DNA of 64,000 bases from positions 6,386,001 through 6,450,000 of the forward strand of contig NZ_CP092915.1 in assembly GCF_022557175.1 (NCBI RefSeq), read 5' to 3'. Under the pieces are notes generated by a model, which saw nothing but the letters and a program-made list of their open reading frames with translations, was not told where the DNA came from and did not search any database. This DNA comes from Mycolicibacterium sp. YH-1 (lineage in GTDB: Bacteria > Actinomycetota > Actinomycetes > Mycobacteriales > Mycobacteriaceae). The translations under genes were made by a program, and so were the position numbers. Below, piece by piece: positions 17,934 through 26,449 of this stretch (its first letter is position 1; each line of letters opens with the position of its first letter).

Positions 17934-18958
17934 ACGCGCTCCGCGCGGTTTATCGGCGATGGTTGCTGCTGTGTTATGCAGTGGATTCCGCCACCACGTT
18001 CGAACAGCGGCCGGGCGTCGACCGATACCACGGAGCGGCCCGGGTACTGCTCGGCGAGGATCGCCGCGGCATCGGCGTCCCGCGGATCATCGAAGCTGCA
18101 GGCGATCACCCCGCCGTTGACCACCAGGTGGTTGATGTAGCTGTAGTCGACGTATCCGTCGCCGTCGGCGAGGATGGTCGGGGCAGGCATCTCCACAATA
18201 TCGAAACCGTACGCGCCTTCCAGTGTTGAACGAATCTCCTTGCAAACCAAGGTGTCCGGGTGTTCATCAGCGGTTTGGGTGTGAAGCAGCAGCCGCCCGG
18301 GAGCTGTGATCGCCGCGACGATGTCGACATGGCCGCGGGTGCCGAAGCGCTGCGAGTCACGGGTCAGCCCGCGCGGCAACCAGACCACCTTTGCGGCGCC
18401 AACGGTGCGGGCCAATTCGGCCTCGACATCGGCTCTGGACAGGCCGGGATTGCGGCCGGGGTCCAGTTGGACGGTCTCGGTGACCAGCACGGTGCCCTCT
18501 CCGTCGACCTGAATACCACCGCCCTCGTTGACAAGTGGCGAATCCACCACCGGGACGCCGGCGAGCTCGGCCACCGTTGCGCCTATCTTGGCGTCGCGGT
18601 CCCAGCGCGCCCAGTCCTGGGCGCCCCAGCCGTTGAACACCCAGTCGACCGCGGCCACCGACCCGTCGTCAGCGTGCACGAACGTCGGCCCGATATCCCG
18701 CATCCAGGCGTCATTCAGCGGTGCCTCGACTATCTCGATGTCTTGGGACACATAGCGTTTCGCGGCACCGATCTCGTCCGGGTCGACGAGCATGGTCACC
18801 GGCTCGAACTGTGCGATGGCGTGGGCCACCGCTGCCCAGGTGGACCGTGCCTGATGTCGGGCCTCTTCGGTATCTCCGAGCGAGTAGCCCGCACTGGGAA
18901 AGGCCATCCACACTCGGTCCTGCGGGGCGCCCTCGGCGGGCATGAGGTACCGCGTCAC
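17930..18958 (-). CDS. aguA: Agmatine deiminase family protein
   Basis: 342 residues, the family's normal size. The sequence begins MAFPSAGY after a short leader and has the guanidine-site region NDAWMRDIGPTFV (residues about 79-91), VNEGGGIQVDGEGT, RGHVDIVA (catalytic His) and the nucleophilic Cys at residue 327 in ERGGGIHCITQQQP. The family converts agmatine to N-carbamoylputrescine plus ammonia. The start is GTG 18958, which overlaps the stop of aguB as GTGA, and the gene ends in a GTGA overlap with the amidohydrolase. The presence of an AguB-like amidase immediately upstream supports the assignment, although other guanidino substrates are possible. Confidence 0.85.
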   Translation of the reverse strand: MTRYLMPAEGAPQDRVWMAFPSAGYSLGDTEEARHQARSTWAAVAHAIAQFEPVTMLVDPDEIGAAKRYVSQDIEIVEAPLNDAWMRDIGPTFVHADDGSVAAVDWVFNGWGAQDWARWDRDAKIGATVAELAGVPVVDSPLVNEGGGIQVDGEGTVLVTETVQLDPGRNPGLSRADVEAELARTVGAAKVVWLPRGLTRDSQRFGTRGHVDIVAAITAPGRLLLHTQTADEHPDTLVCKEIRSTLEGAYGFDIVEMPAPTILADGDGYVDYSYINHLVVNGGVIACSFDDPRDADAAAILAEQYPGRSVVSVDARPLFERGGGIHCITQQQPSPINRAERV

Positions 18959-19938
18959 TTGACGACCGCCGTGGCGTCGTGGCCTTCGCCGTAGGGCCGG
19001 GTCGCGTCCACCGGTGCGTGCAGCGCACCGTAACTGTCGGGCCTGCGGGTCAGCAGGAACGGGAACAGCTCCAGCCAGTCGCGGCGCTGGTCCAGGTCGA
19101 GGTCGGCGACCAGCACGGCCTCCTCGTCGCGCGGCGCCTGCACCAGCACCCGGCCGTACGGGTCGGAGATGAACGACGAACCGTAGAACGACAGCGCGCC
19201 CTCGTCGCCGGTGCGGTTGGGCACGACCATGAACAATCCGCTGTTGATGCCGTTGGCGACGATCACCTGCTGCCACAGCGGCTGGGTGTCGAAGGCGGGG
19301 AACACCGGCTCGGACCCGATCGCCGTCGGATAGACCACGATCTCGGCACCGCCCAGCGAGTAGTTGCGGGCCACCTCGGGGAACCATTCATCCCAGCAGG
19401 TCGGCATGCCAATCCGGGCGTCCAGGCCGTCTGGTTTGTACACGGGGTAGGGATCGCCGTCCGCGGGACCGGCCCGGAAGTAGGTGTCCTCGTAATAGCC
19501 GGCCGAGATCGGGATGTGCATCTTGCGGGTTCGGGCCACCAGGTCACCGGCCGGGGACACCAGGATCGCGGTGTTGTAGCCCAGGCCGTCGGCTGCCGGC
19601 GCCTTCTCGTACAGCGATGCGTGCACGAAGACGCCGTTGGCCCGGGCCGCCTCGGCCGCGAGCGCGAACGTCGGACCACCGGTCAGGTCCTCGGCGTGAT
19701 CCCCCGGGTTCGGCCCGGCCGGAGTGTCCGCCGGATAGCGCAGCAGGGTGATCTCCGGCAGGAACACCGCGCGTGCACCTGCACCGGCGGCCCGGTCGAT
19801 GCCTTCGCGCAGGACCCGGGCCAGCTCGGCGGCATCGTCGCGCCAGCGGTGCTGCACCAGCCCGACCCGCAGCGGGGGCCGCTGAGACACCGTCGAGCGG
19901 GACAGCGGTTCGGCGGCCGTGGCAGACAACATGAGCAT
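18955..19938 (-). CDS. aguB: Nitrilase-fold N-carbamoylputrescine amidase-like hydrolase
   Basis: 327 residues. The Glu-Lys-Cys triad is visible: Glu62 in FLPEITLL, Lys139 in TRKMHIP and Cys181 in MPTCWDEWFPE. The CWDEWFPE context matches N-carbamoylputrescine amidases, which hydrolyse the AguA product to putrescine, CO2 and ammonia. It is the first gene of the operon; the ATG at 19938 has AGGAG 7 bp upstream. A 19-bp inverted repeat lies 14 bp upstream of the start, between it and the divergent TetR gene. About 20 extra N-terminal residues precede the fold. Confidence 0.85.
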   Translation of the reverse strand: MLMLSATAAEPLSRSTVSQRPPLRVGLVQHRWRDDAAELARVLREGIDRAAGAGARAVFLPEITLLRYPADTPAGPNPGDHAEDLTGGPTFALAAEAARANGVFVHASLYEKAPAADGLGYNTAILVSPAGDLVARTRKMHIPISAGYYEDTYFRAGPADGDPYPVYKPDGLDARIGMPTCWDEWFPEVARNYSLGGAEIVVYPTAIGSEPVFPAFDTQPLWQQVIVANGINSGLFMVVPNRTGDEGALSFYGSSFISDPYGRVLVQAPRDEEAVLVADLDLDQRRDWLELFPFLLTRRPDSYGALHAPVDATRPYGEGHDATAVVK

Positions 19939-19951
19939 GTCGGTACTCCTA

Positions 19952-19970
19952 AAACGAATCTATTTCGTTT
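19952..19970. promoter_or_regulatory. TetR-type operator of the agu operon
   Basis: AAACGAA (19952-19958) and TTCGTTT (19964-19970) form a perfect 7-bp inverted repeat around TCTAT. It lies between the divergent aguB (start 19938) and TetR (start 20020) genes. It is AT-rich in a GC-rich setting and overlaps where promoters for both directions must lie, so it is the best candidate operator. Confidence 0.8.
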
Positions 19971-20019
19971 ATTGTGTGATGGAGGACACGCCGTTGTAAA
20001 GAGCTTGGGGAGAACTCGC

Positions 20020-20649
20020 ATGGGACGCCCATCGGTGCCGATCCTGTCCACGGACCGGATCACTTGCGCGGCAATGGATCTCGTGAACTCCGGCGGCGGG
20101 TTCACCATTCCGGAGCTGGCCCGCAAGCTCAAGGTCAGCCCGTCGTCGCTGTACAACCACGTTTCCGGACGCGAGCAGATCATCGAGCTGCTGCGCGAGA
20201 GGGCCATGAGTGACGTCGCGCTCCCCGACACCGAATCCGACCGGCCCTGGGCCGATGTCGTCGCCGAGATCATGCGCTCTTACCGGCGCAGCTACGCCCG
20301 TTTTCCGCGGCTGATTCCGCTGCTCACCGCCTATCCGGTCAACAGCCACCAAGCCGTCGCCATGTACAACGCGCTGGCCGTCACGCTGGCCCGGGCCGGG
20401 TTCGGTGCTGACGACACGCTGCGCATCATCACCATGATCGACTGCTTCGTGCTCGGCTCGGCGCTCGACGTGGCCGCCCCGGAGGCCCCCTGGGCGTCCG
20501 GACCCGACGTGGGGCCTGAGCTCACCGCCGCGCTGGCCACCGGGTCCGCCAGGGCCGACCGCGCCGACGACGCCTTCGAGTTCGGCCTCGCCGTGCTGCT
20601 GCGGGGCCTGGGGCCCTACACCGCCGCAGCCAGGCGGGAGCCGGCGTAA
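20020..20649 (+). CDS. TetR-family regulator of the agu-type operon
   Basis: 209 residues. The N-terminal HTH is unusually close to the start: DRITCAAMDLVNSGGGFTIP then ELARKLKVSPSSLYNHVSGR. The C-terminal ligand domain has the TetR_C-type arrangement with conserved hydrophobic helices. GGGGAGA lies 6 bp before the ATG. The gene diverges from aguB and ends with a 34-bp overlap with the convergent flavoenzyme gene. Probable repressor of aguB-aguA-amidohydrolase-permease, with an amine or guanidine as inducer (inference from context). Confidence 0.88.
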   Translation: MGRPSVPILSTDRITCAAMDLVNSGGGFTIPELARKLKVSPSSLYNHVSGREQIIELLRERAMSDVALPDTESDRPWADVVAEIMRSYRRSYARFPRLIPLLTAYPVNSHQAVAMYNALAVTLARAGFGADDTLRIITMIDCFVLGSALDVAAPEAPWASGPDVGPELTAALATGSARADRADDAFEFGLAVLLRGLGPYTAAARREPA

Positions 20650-21530
20650 ACGTCCTTCCACATGCGGGTGGCCGGGTCCGACGCATCCAGCGCATGTCGG
20701 CTGCTCCCCAGAAGCCGATCGGCCGCGCCACACGCTCGGGCGACGGCTTGCCGATGGGCCCACAGCGCAGCATCGCCCAGCATGTGCAGCGACGTGGCGA
20801 CCTGAATTTTGGCGGCATCGATGTCGGACGCCGCCCGGGCCACCTGCGTGGCAGCCTCATTGGTCATCTCGTCACCGCCGTAGGACGCGGCGAGTCGCGC
20901 GCGCACCTGGTCGACGTGCTGGCGCCACACGCCATCGGCCGATCCCACGACAGCGGCCGCCGCACCCGCTCCCGCCACCACCGACACGACGTCGCGATGA
21001 CACGTGAAGACGTGTCGATCGTCAATGGGCAGATCGGTGACGGTCACGTCACAGATACCCGCCGCGTTCAGACCCGTCTGGCTGATCACCGGATCTACTC
21101 GGGCCGCGGCACGCGGCAGCAGCACCCGATAGTTCTCAGCGGTCAGCAACAGCCAATCAGCCTGTTCAGCACCGATGACCGATGTCCATCGACCCGTCAG
21201 CCTTCTATCGTCAAGACAACCCTCCGCGGCTCGATGGCTGGTGGTGATCACCGCAAGAGGGTCCGGGTTCCACACCTCGTCGGCCACATGCTCCGGCAGA
21301 GCCGCCACCTCGTGGGCAGCGACATTGAACACAGCGGCAAGCCAGCCGAGCGATCCGTCGAGTGCCGCGCACTCGAGAACCACCGAGACGAACTCCTCGG
21401 TGCCCAGCGCGAAGCCGCCGTACCGAGCCGGTTGCAGTACCCTACCCACCGCCGAACCATGGAGTGCGCCAATAGATTCAGCTGTCACCGAGTCGAGAAT
21501 CTCGCGTACCGCGCCATTCGGCTCGGCCAT
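20616..21530 (-). CDS. Acyl-CoA-dehydrogenase-like flavoprotein
   Basis: 304 residues, shorter than typical acyl-CoA dehydrogenases. It retains the recognisable N-terminal ARYGGFALGTEEFVSVVLEC, SLGWLAAVFNVAAHE and a C-terminal helical bundle with SLHMLGDAALWAHRQAVARA. This matches the HsaA/HpaH-like flavin-dependent monooxygenase branch rather than beta-oxidation enzymes. GAGGAGG precedes the ATG at 21530. It diverges from a homologous flavoprotein gene (21591), which suggests the two act in the same pathway. The reduced length makes a stand-alone catalytic role uncertain. Confidence 0.75.
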   Translation of the reverse strand: MAEPNGAVREILDSVTAESIGALHGSAVGRVLQPARYGGFALGTEEFVSVVLECAALDGSLGWLAAVFNVAAHEVAALPEHVADEVWNPDPLAVITTSHRAAEGCLDDRRLTGRWTSVIGAEQADWLLLTAENYRVLLPRAAARVDPVISQTGLNAAGICDVTVTDLPIDDRHVFTCHRDVVSVVAGAGAAAAVVGSADGVWRQHVDQVRARLAASYGGDEMTNEAATQVARAASDIDAAKIQVATSLHMLGDAALWAHRQAVARACGAADRLLGSSRHALDASDPATRMWKDVYAGSRLAAAV

Positions 21531-21590
21531 AAACGCCTCCTCGGGCCGGCAACGGATGATATCCATGATCGTGACACGGGATAGGCAGCT

Positions 21591-22697
21591 ATGACGGAGA
21601 CTATGTCGCAATCCGTGCTGGCCGCGGTTCGCTCACTGCTGCCCTCGATCGCCGCTGCCGCGGCCGATGTCGATCGCCACGGCGCCGTCGATCCGCAGGT
21701 TATCGCGAGACTGCACGACGCGGGTTACTTCGCGATGCTGCAGCCCAAGCCGTTCGGCGGTCTGGAGGCTGAGCCCGAGGACTATTTGACGGCTACCCGC
21801 GAACTGTCGGCAGCCTGCATGTCCACCGGCTGGTTGGCCGGATGGCTCGGGGTGAACAGTTGGGGCCTGTCCGTGCGTGATCAGCGCGCGCTGGAGGAGA
21901 TCTGGGGTGCAGACCCCCGGGCTCTGCTGTGTTCGTCCTACGCACCGACCGGACGACTCGAGCGCACGGACCGTGGTTACTGGCTGTCCGGTCGGTGGAG
22001 TCGCTGCACAGGCGCCAACCACGCCTCGTGGATGAGCGCGGCAGCATTGCGCGTCGGACCAGACGGCGCCGCCCAGGACTTCATGGCGGTCCTCGTGCCG
22101 CGCACCGACTATGTCGTCGAACCGATCTGGAATGGACTGGGGCTGCGTGGAATCGGTGCCGACGACGTCGTCGTCTCCGGAGCCTTTGTGCCCGAACACC
22201 GCACGTTCAGCTGGCTCAACCTGACCCTGGACGCCCACGTGCCTGCACTGGACCGACTTCCGCAACCGACGCTGTACACGCTGGCCGGGACTATGCCGCT
22301 GCTCGGCGCGGCGCAACGGATGCTGGCGGCTCGACTGCCGGCAGCATCGACGCCGCTGAGCGCGCTGGCCATGGCCCACACCGATGTCGAGCTGTCGTTG
22401 CAGCAGATCCGGCGCAACGTGGGCGATCTCATGGACTGCGCTCGCGGAGGCGGCTATCCGGACGCCGAGCTGATGCTGCGAACGCGTCGGGACCAGGTGA
22501 TGGCCTCTGATCGTGCCGTGCGGGCCATCAGCGCGGTCATGCAGAGTCCGGGCCACGAGGCCGACGAGGTACTGATGGAACGTGTGTGGCGCGATGTGGC
22601 GACGGCCCGCATGCACGTCTCGAGCAATGTTGAGCAGGTGCTGTCAGTGGTGGGCCGGTTCGCCTTCGGCCTCACGGTCGACGATCTCATCTGGTGA
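21591..22697 (+). CDS. HsaA/HpaH-like flavin-dependent monooxygenase (acyl-CoA dehydrogenase fold)
   Basis: 368 residues. It has the group D flavin monooxygenase layout: LHDAGYFAMLQPKPFGGLEA near residue 43, SAACMSTGWLAGWLGVNSWG, SGRWSRCTGANHASW, VVSGAFVPEHRTF and a four-helix C-terminal domain. These enzymes hydroxylate aromatic rings or phenols with reduced flavin from a separate reductase. The gene is divergent from the shorter homologue at 20616-21530 with only 60 bp between starts. It ends 8 bp from the convergent IclR gene. The reductase partner is not adjacent. Confidence 0.82.
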   Translation: MTETMSQSVLAAVRSLLPSIAAAAADVDRHGAVDPQVIARLHDAGYFAMLQPKPFGGLEAEPEDYLTATRELSAACMSTGWLAGWLGVNSWGLSVRDQRALEEIWGADPRALLCSSYAPTGRLERTDRGYWLSGRWSRCTGANHASWMSAAALRVGPDGAAQDFMAVLVPRTDYVVEPIWNGLGLRGIGADDVVVSGAFVPEHRTFSWLNLTLDAHVPALDRLPQPTLYTLAGTMPLLGAAQRMLAARLPAASTPLSALAMAHTDVELSLQQIRRNVGDLMDCARGGGYPDAELMLRTRRDQVMASDRAVRAISAVMQSPGHEADEVLMERVWRDVATARMHVSSNVEQVLSVVGRFAFGLTVDDLIW

Positions 22698-22705
22698 GCG
22701 TCCGG

Positions 22706-23596
22706 CTACACCCAGTCGTCGGAGGACAACGTGCGAAGCACCCGGGACAACATGTCGTCGGTGACTGTCACGGAGTCGGCCTGATTGCGTGCCAAGGCGA
22801 ATTCGGTGCTGCCGATGCGCTCCGATATGCCCCTCGCGGCGCGCGTGAGGAACGGCGCCATTCGTTGTAGACGGTGGATGGGTACCGCGCCGGTGAGCGA
22901 GAGGCCCGCCAACTCACCGTCCGCCATTGCGATCGGGGCCGCGACGCTGGACAGGCCGACGGCGAGTTCCTGGTCGTCGTAGGCGAGTCCGTGCCGGGAT
23001 CTGATCCGTGCCAGCTCCTGATGCAATGTGGGCAGGTCGGCGATCGTTGCCGGAGTGCACTTGCGAAGCGGGTCACCGACTATCGTGTCCACCTCCTCGG
23101 CGGCAAGCAGCGCCAGCATCGCCTTGCCCAACGCGCTGGCGTGTGCCGGCGTGTGCCCGGCGACGCGTGTCGGCACCACGGTGCCACTGCCCCCGGACAC
23201 CTTGTCGAGGTAGACGACATCGGCCCCGAGGAGCACGCCTAGGTGAACCACGAGCCCGGTGTCGGCCTGGAGTCGGTCGAGCACGCGGGACGCCACGCCA
23301 CGCAACTGTGAATGGTCCACCATGCGGGTCACCGGCAGCGACGGGGCCGCGAGGCGGTATCCGTCCGCGCGGTGCTGCAGCAGCCCGGACGCATGCAACT
23401 GGGTGAGGATGCGATGGACCGACGAGCGGGGCAGCCCGGTGCGAATGACGACCTGGTCCAGTCGGAGCAGCTGACCGGGATCGTCGAACGAGTTCATGAT
23501 CAGCGCGACCCGAGCCACCATCGACGTCGCCGCGTCTGATGCGCTGCCGTTCGAGGACCGCTGCAAGACCGCCTCCACAGTAGATGTCGACTCCAC
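22706..23596 (-). CDS. IclR-family transcriptional regulator
   Basis: About 296 residues. The winged helix region is SMVARVALIMNSFDDPGQLLRLDQV then TGLPRSSVHRILTQLHASGL. The effector domain includes LGVLLGADVVYLDKVSGG, HASALGKAMLA and YDDQELAVGLSSVAAPI. The start is uncertain: GTG 23596 gives a usual-length N-terminus with GTGAG upstream, while ATG 23647 is the next candidate but falls next to the tnpB end. The IS607-like element begins about 30 bp upstream, so this gene may have lost its original promoter. It probably regulates the neighbouring flavoenzyme genes. Confidence 0.85.
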   Translation of the reverse strand: MESTSTVEAVLQRSSNGSASDAATSMVARVALIMNSFDDPGQLLRLDQVVIRTGLPRSSVHRILTQLHASGLLQHRADGYRLAAPSLPVTRMVDHSQLRGVASRVLDRLQADTGLVVHLGVLLGADVVYLDKVSGGSGTVVPTRVAGHTPAHASALGKAMLALLAAEEVDTIVGDPLRKCTPATIADLPTLHQELARIRSRHGLAYDDQELAVGLSSVAAPIAMADGELAGLSLTGAVPIHRLQRMAPFLTRAARGISERIGSTEFALARNQADSVTVTDDMLSRVLRTLSSDDWV

Positions 23597-23629
23597 CGAA
23601 ACGATCTCACCACGTGACCGGCTACACAA

Positions 23630-23870
23630 TCGGCCGTTGCCTTTCATGGAGCGAATGTGAGTGCGCTCGCCCACTGGGCAGCCTCGCCTTGCGGTGAGGC
23701 GGTCCCCGACTGATCCACAGGGTGGTGGTGCGGGGTTGACGTTTCGTCGCCTGCTGCCTCGCCCGCTGGCGCGGGTTCGGTCTCACGCGTGGCTCCACGT
23801 CCCGCCACCGGGCCACTCCCGGTGGGACTGTTTTCACCCCAGAGGGGTTCGCCGAGTCGGGCGAGGTTGA
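23630..23870 (-). ncRNA. Candidate TnpB guide (omega/re) RNA region
   Basis: The last roughly 75 codons of tnpB lie beyond the zinc ribbon and final RuvC motif, and encode a low-complexity Gly/Ala/Thr/Pro tail. The DNA contains two strong hairpins there: 23681-23700 (GCCTCGCC TTGC GGTGAGGC) and 23805-23825 (CCACCGGG CCACT CCCGGTGG). In IS605/IS607 elements the guide RNA is transcribed from exactly this 3' end and runs into the flanking DNA. The location is inferred from family knowledge and hairpins, not from a covariance search. Confidence 0.4.
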
Positions 23871-24440
23871 TCGCGGCGCCCAGATCACGATCGATCCGTG
23901 TGCCGCACCCGTCGCATTCGAAGATCCGCTCGGCGAGAGTGAGGTTTGGCTTTCGCCTCCCACACGCCGAGCAGGTCTTCGATGACGGGTAGAACCGGTC
24001 AGCGGCCACCAAATGACCGCCGTACCAACGGGTCTTGTAGGCCAGCATCCGGCGGATCTCAGCAAGGGCGGCATCGGCCAACGCCCGGTTGAGGCCGTGT
24101 TTGCGGGCACCACCTTTGGACCGCATCCCAGAGCAGCTGAGCGTCTCCACCACGACCACCTGGTGCTGCTGGGCCAGCGCGGTGGTGGCCTTGTGCAGCA
24201 CATCACGGCGCACCGCGGCGGCGTGGGCGTGGGTGCGGCCGATCCGGGCCTGCGTGCGTCGCCACCGCTTCGAGGGCGCCTGCTTGGTCCGCGTCGCCGG
24301 GTCATAGGGTCCGTGCTGGCGGGCCGCACGGCGTTGCAGTAAGCGCAGCCGAGCCTGCGCCGCGGTCAACGACTTCGGTGCCGCGACACGGCTGACCTCG
24401 ATGCCACCCGGGGTGGCCACCACCAACAGGCTGTCGGCCT

Positions 24441-24445
24441 TCACC
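24441..24445. repeat. 5-bp target-site duplication (left copy)
   Basis: TCACC here and at 25767-25771 flank the insertion sequence. Joining the flanks with one copy gives the sequence coding for VDVGVKADS, which is the expected TnpB motif. This fixes the element ends. Confidence 0.85.
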
Positions 24446-25766
24446 GCGTTGACTCATCAGAAATGCGCGCGAACGGGTGATTCGTTGCCTCATTGAAAAT
24501 GCGCGCGTAGGCCCAATTGATGGGGTTGACATTGACTGAGCGCAGGGCGGTGGCGGAGACGATCGCTGTCCGTTACATCTTGGCGAGCAAGCGCGATAAG
24601 GGTCGGATTCTGGACGAGCTGTGCGCCACGACGGGATGGCATCGCAACCATGCTCGTAAGGCGCTGAAAACGGCGTTAGCGCCCAAGATCGTCGCCCCAC
24701 GCAGTCCGCGGCCGGTGACCTACGACGAGGATGTCATCGCCGCGCTGGTGCTGTGCTGGACAGTGCTGGGGATGCCGGCCGGTAAACGGCTGGCGCCGAT
24801 GCTCGGTGAGCTGGTCGGGGTCTTGCGCCATTTTCGGGAGCTGACGATCGATGAGGACACCGCCGGACTGCTGGTGTCGATGTCGGCGGCCACCATCGAT
24901 CGCCGGCTGGCCCCTGAACGGGCGAAGAACCGGCTTCGGGGACGTGTCGGTACCAAGCCGGGATCGCTGCTCAAAAGTCAGATCCCGGTGCGCACGTGGG
25001 CCGAATGGGACGATGCGGTGCCGGGCTTCGTGGAGATCGATCTGGTCTTCCACGACGGCGGCGTCCGGGGCGGAGGCCATGCGTTCACCCTCACCGTCAC
25101 CGATATCGCCACCGGTTGGACCGAGAACCGCTCCGTGCCCGACAGGACCGCCAAATGCGTGCTTGCCGCGCTCAACGAGATCGCCCGTGCGATGCCGTTT
25201 CCGATCTTGGGTGTGGATTCTGACAACGGGTCGGAGTTCATCAACGACGACCTGTTCAACTGGTGTCAGGGACGTCAGATCACCTTCACGCGGGCGCGAC
25301 CGGGCAACAAGAATGATGGCTGCCACGTGGAGCAGAAGAACTGGTCAGTGGTGCGCATACTGGTGGGCTACTACCGTTACGACACCGCCACAGAACTGTT
25401 GTTACTCAACGAGATCTGGAAGCTGCAATCCCAGCTGACCAACTACTTCTACCCGCAACAGAAACTGATCTCCAAGGTCCGCAAAGGCGCCAAGATCACC
25501 AAGAAACACGACAAAGCGAGAACCCCGTTCCACCGGGCGATCGACCACCCAGACACACCTGTCGCACGCATCGTGGCACTCACCCGGACCTACTCGCGGA
25601 TCAACCCCGCAGCCACCCAACGCCAGGTACACGCACTGACCGCCGAACTGTTCACCATCACCACCGCCAAGGCCAGCCCCACCGACCAACCCCACGTCAA
25701 CAAGCGCGCACGATTACGTGAGGCAACGACTAGCCCTACGCGCGCATCTTGACGTGAGGCAACAGG
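24446..25766 (+). mobile_element. 1321-bp DDE insertion sequence inside tnpB
   Basis: The ends were placed by the TCACC duplication. The termini are imperfect inverted repeats (left GCGTTGACTCA, right CCTGTTGCCTCA read inward). Each end carries two copies of a 24-25-bp repeat of the form GTTGCCTCA...ATGCGCGCG: 24448-24471 and 24484-24507 on the left, 25739-25763 and 25704-25727 on the right. The two copies are 36 bp apart at both ends, probably transposase-binding sites. One transposase gene fills the element. Family is best described as ISNCY/IS1202-like with an rve-type catalytic domain. Confidence 0.9.
24520..25752 (+). CDS. DDE transposase (rve domain, ISNCY/IS1202-like)
   Basis: 410 residues. 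The N-terminal helix-turn-helix domain ([20 protein letters not shown] then [20 protein letters not shown]) is followed by an integrase core. The probable catalytic Asp is in [12 protein letters not shown], the second in [14 protein letters not shown] and the Glu in [12 protein letters not shown]. The C-terminal region [20 protein letters not shown] is typical of this transposase group. The ATG at 24520 follows a TTG at 24517, which is also possible. The frame is intact, so the element may be active. It reads opposite to the interrupted tnpB. Confidence 0.92.
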   Translation: MGLTLTERRAVAETIAVRYILASKRDKGRILDELCATTGWHRNHARKALKTALAPKIVAPRSPRPVTYDEDVIAALVLCWTVLGMPAGKRLAPMLGELVGVLRHFRELTIDEDTAGLLVSMSAATIDRRLAPERAKNRLRGRVGTKPGSLLKSQIPVRTWAEWDDAVPGFVEIDLVFHDGGVRGGGHAFTLTVTDIATGWTENRSVPDRTAKCVLAALNEIARAMPFPILGVDSDNGSEFINDDLFNWCQGRQITFTRARPGNKNDGCHVEQKNWSVVRILVGYYRYDTATELLLLNEIWKLQSQLTNYFYPQQKLISKVRKGAKITKKHDKARTPFHRAIDHPDTPVARIVALTRTYSRINPAATQRQVHALTAELFTITTAKASPTDQPHVNKRARLREATTSPTRAS

Positions 25767-25771
25767 TCACC
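25767..25771. repeat. 5-bp target-site duplication (right copy)
   Basis: Second copy of TCACC bordering the insertion sequence; see the left copy at 24441-24445. Confidence 0.85.
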
Positions 25772-26449
25772 CCGACGTCGACACCGACCACCGGGTGCGG
25801 TGAGCGCGCCGCGTGCGCAGGTCGCGACTTAGATGCCACCAGGGTGTGAAACGAGCAATACCAGCGGCCGGCGCTGTCCTGGGTCACGGTGGCCGACAGG
25901 ATCCGCGCTGAGCCGGCCTCGAGGCGGCGGGCCAGCTTGCGTGTCGACTCATGTGTCCGGATCGTTGCGAGCCGGGGCAGGGTCACATGGTGGCGATCGG
26001 GCTCGACGCGGATGGTGCCGGTAGTGAACCGCACCGACCGGCCGGACCGGGCAGTCTTGAAGCGGGGAAACCCGATGGGCTTTCCCGCGCGTTGCCCCGT
26101 ACGGGATTTCGACCAAGCGTCCAGGGCCCGGGCCAGGCTGTCCAGACCGGTGTTGTAGGCCTCCTTGGAGTTCTCACCCCACCACGGAGCACATGCGTTC
26201 TTGCGCTGATTCCACACTTTGCGTAGCGCCGGTAGCGACCATCCCAGGACCGGTGTCAGCTCTGGCTCGTCGATGCCGTAGCTGCGTTCGGCGCGACGCT
26301 GGTCCATCACGGCTTTCACCAGGGCCAGCATGTGATTGCGTGCGAACCGGGCGCCGCCGGCGTGTGACGCCAATGCTCGCGCCTGCGATGGTGTCGGATC
26401 CAACGCGAAGCGATATGCCTGCACCACCGACCCATCACGCACCTCGAAC

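Noticed and set aside
17930..19387. Longer start for aguA
   Set aside because: The extra N-terminal part overlaps aguB antisense-free but has no AguA similarity, while GTG 18958 overlaps the aguB stop in the same way as the operon's other junctions.
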